NCBI RefSeq assembly: GCF_012034245.1
Contig: NZ_JAATEO010000003.1
Span: 186,001-250,000 of the forward strand
Reading direction: 5' to 3'
DNA length: 64,000 nt
From: Micromonospora thermarum
GTDB lineage: Bacteria; Actinomycetota; Actinomycetes; Mycobacteriales; Micromonosporaceae
The notes below the pieces were generated by a model, which worked only from the letters and a program-made list of their open reading frames with translations, did no database searches and was not told where the DNA came from. Below are positions 63,730-64,000 of the stretch, piece after piece (the first letter of the stretch is position 1; the number at the start of each line of letters is the position of its first letter). Both the position numbers and the translations under genes were made by a program.

Positions 63730-64000
63730 TTACGCGTCGTAGTCGATGGTGAGGCGGTCTGTTGTGGGGCTGGACTGGCAGGTCAGGACGTAGCCCGCCG
63801 CTACCTCGTCGGGTTCCAGGGCGTAGTTGCGGGCCATCGCGACCTCGCCGTCGACGACCTTTGCCTTGCAGGTCGAGCAGACGCCGCCCTTGCAGGCGTA
63901 CGGCAGTTCGCCGCGTACCTTCAGCGCCGCGTCCAGCACCCGCTCGTCGCGACCCATCGTGAAGGTCGAGGAGCGGCCGTCCAGCACGATCGTCACCTCG
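63730..64000 (-). CDS. paaE: PaaE-like oxidoreductase, C-terminal ferredoxin domain (partial)
   Basis: Only the last 89 codons are in the window. They form a plant-type [2Fe-2S] ferredoxin domain with the ligand pattern CKGGVCSTC and a fourth cysteine in VLTCQSSP. The surrounding ARNYALEPDEVAAGYVLTCQ and the ending DRLTIDYDA are characteristic of PaaE, the reductase of phenylacetyl-CoA epoxidase, in which this domain follows an FAD/NAD module. The stop is TAA. If correct, a phenylacetate degradation operon should lie to the right. A related flavin reductase with a C-terminal ferredoxin is the main alternative. Confidence 0.75.
   Translation of the reverse strand, partial: EVTIVLDGRSSTFTMGRDERVLDAALKVRGELPYACKGGVCSTCKAKVVDGEVAMARNYALEPDEVAAGYVLTCQSSPTTDRLTIDYDA

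Overview
This is a chromosomal window of very high G+C with GTG starts, 4-bp stop/start overlaps (ATGA, GTGA, TGATG) and many apparently leaderless genes. Protein content points to an actinomycete of the Micromonosporaceae (Micromonospora-like): a BldG switch, a 14-gene nuo operon with menaquinone genes, mycosin and WXG100 proteins, and a 6C-type small RNA. The family-level name is inference; the phylum is secure. I see no tRNA, rRNA, insertion sequence, prophage or CRISPR array.

Layout. 1-1310: start of a membrane pyrophosphatase (minus) and a BldG-like antagonist with its RsbW-like partner. 1375-10320: the actinobacterial helicase/secretion neighbourhood, i.e. a DECH helicase (plus), two small plus-strand genes, then a minus-strand Tad/Flp-like operon (CpaE, CpaF, TadB, TadC, a 55-residue Flp-type pilin, two TadE-like proteins). 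10699-17227: membrane protein, 6C RNA, HAD-IB hydrolase, TetR regulator with twin operators, degenerate Fic-like protein and acetyl-CoA synthetase; this order resembles the Mycobacterium tuberculosis Rv3654c-Rv3667 and Streptomyces bldG regions. 17315-21890: two paralogous secreted M6 metalloproteases, the first frameshifted just after its signal peptide. 22010-23544: lipoprotein and an EphE-like hydrolase lacking its nucleophile.

23554-31191 is a split type VII secretion locus: mycosin, two WXG100 proteins and EccE, plus a 946-residue twin-SseB protein with a coupled small partner, but no EccB, EccC or EccD. 31274-39009 holds a holin-like membrane protein, GNAT, RarD, an ECF sigma/anti-sigma pair whose sigma gene lacks a normal start codon, a PhoX phosphatase behind a PHO box, an IclR regulator and an MFS transporter.

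39121-63560 is a respiratory block, all minus strand: polyprenyl diphosphate synthase, nuoN to nuoA (operon reads A to N), a MenJ-like reductase behind a Rex-like palindrome, MenG methyltransferase, two LPXTG wall proteins, and MqnC of the futalosine pathway. Together these make menaquinone and reduce it with NADH. The window ends in a PaaE-like ferredoxin domain.

Non-coding structure is rich: a 73-bp inverted-repeat element present twice (one copy forms the 3' end of rarD), a 55-bp repeat placed at two nuo junctions, several long palindromes and strong terminator hairpins.
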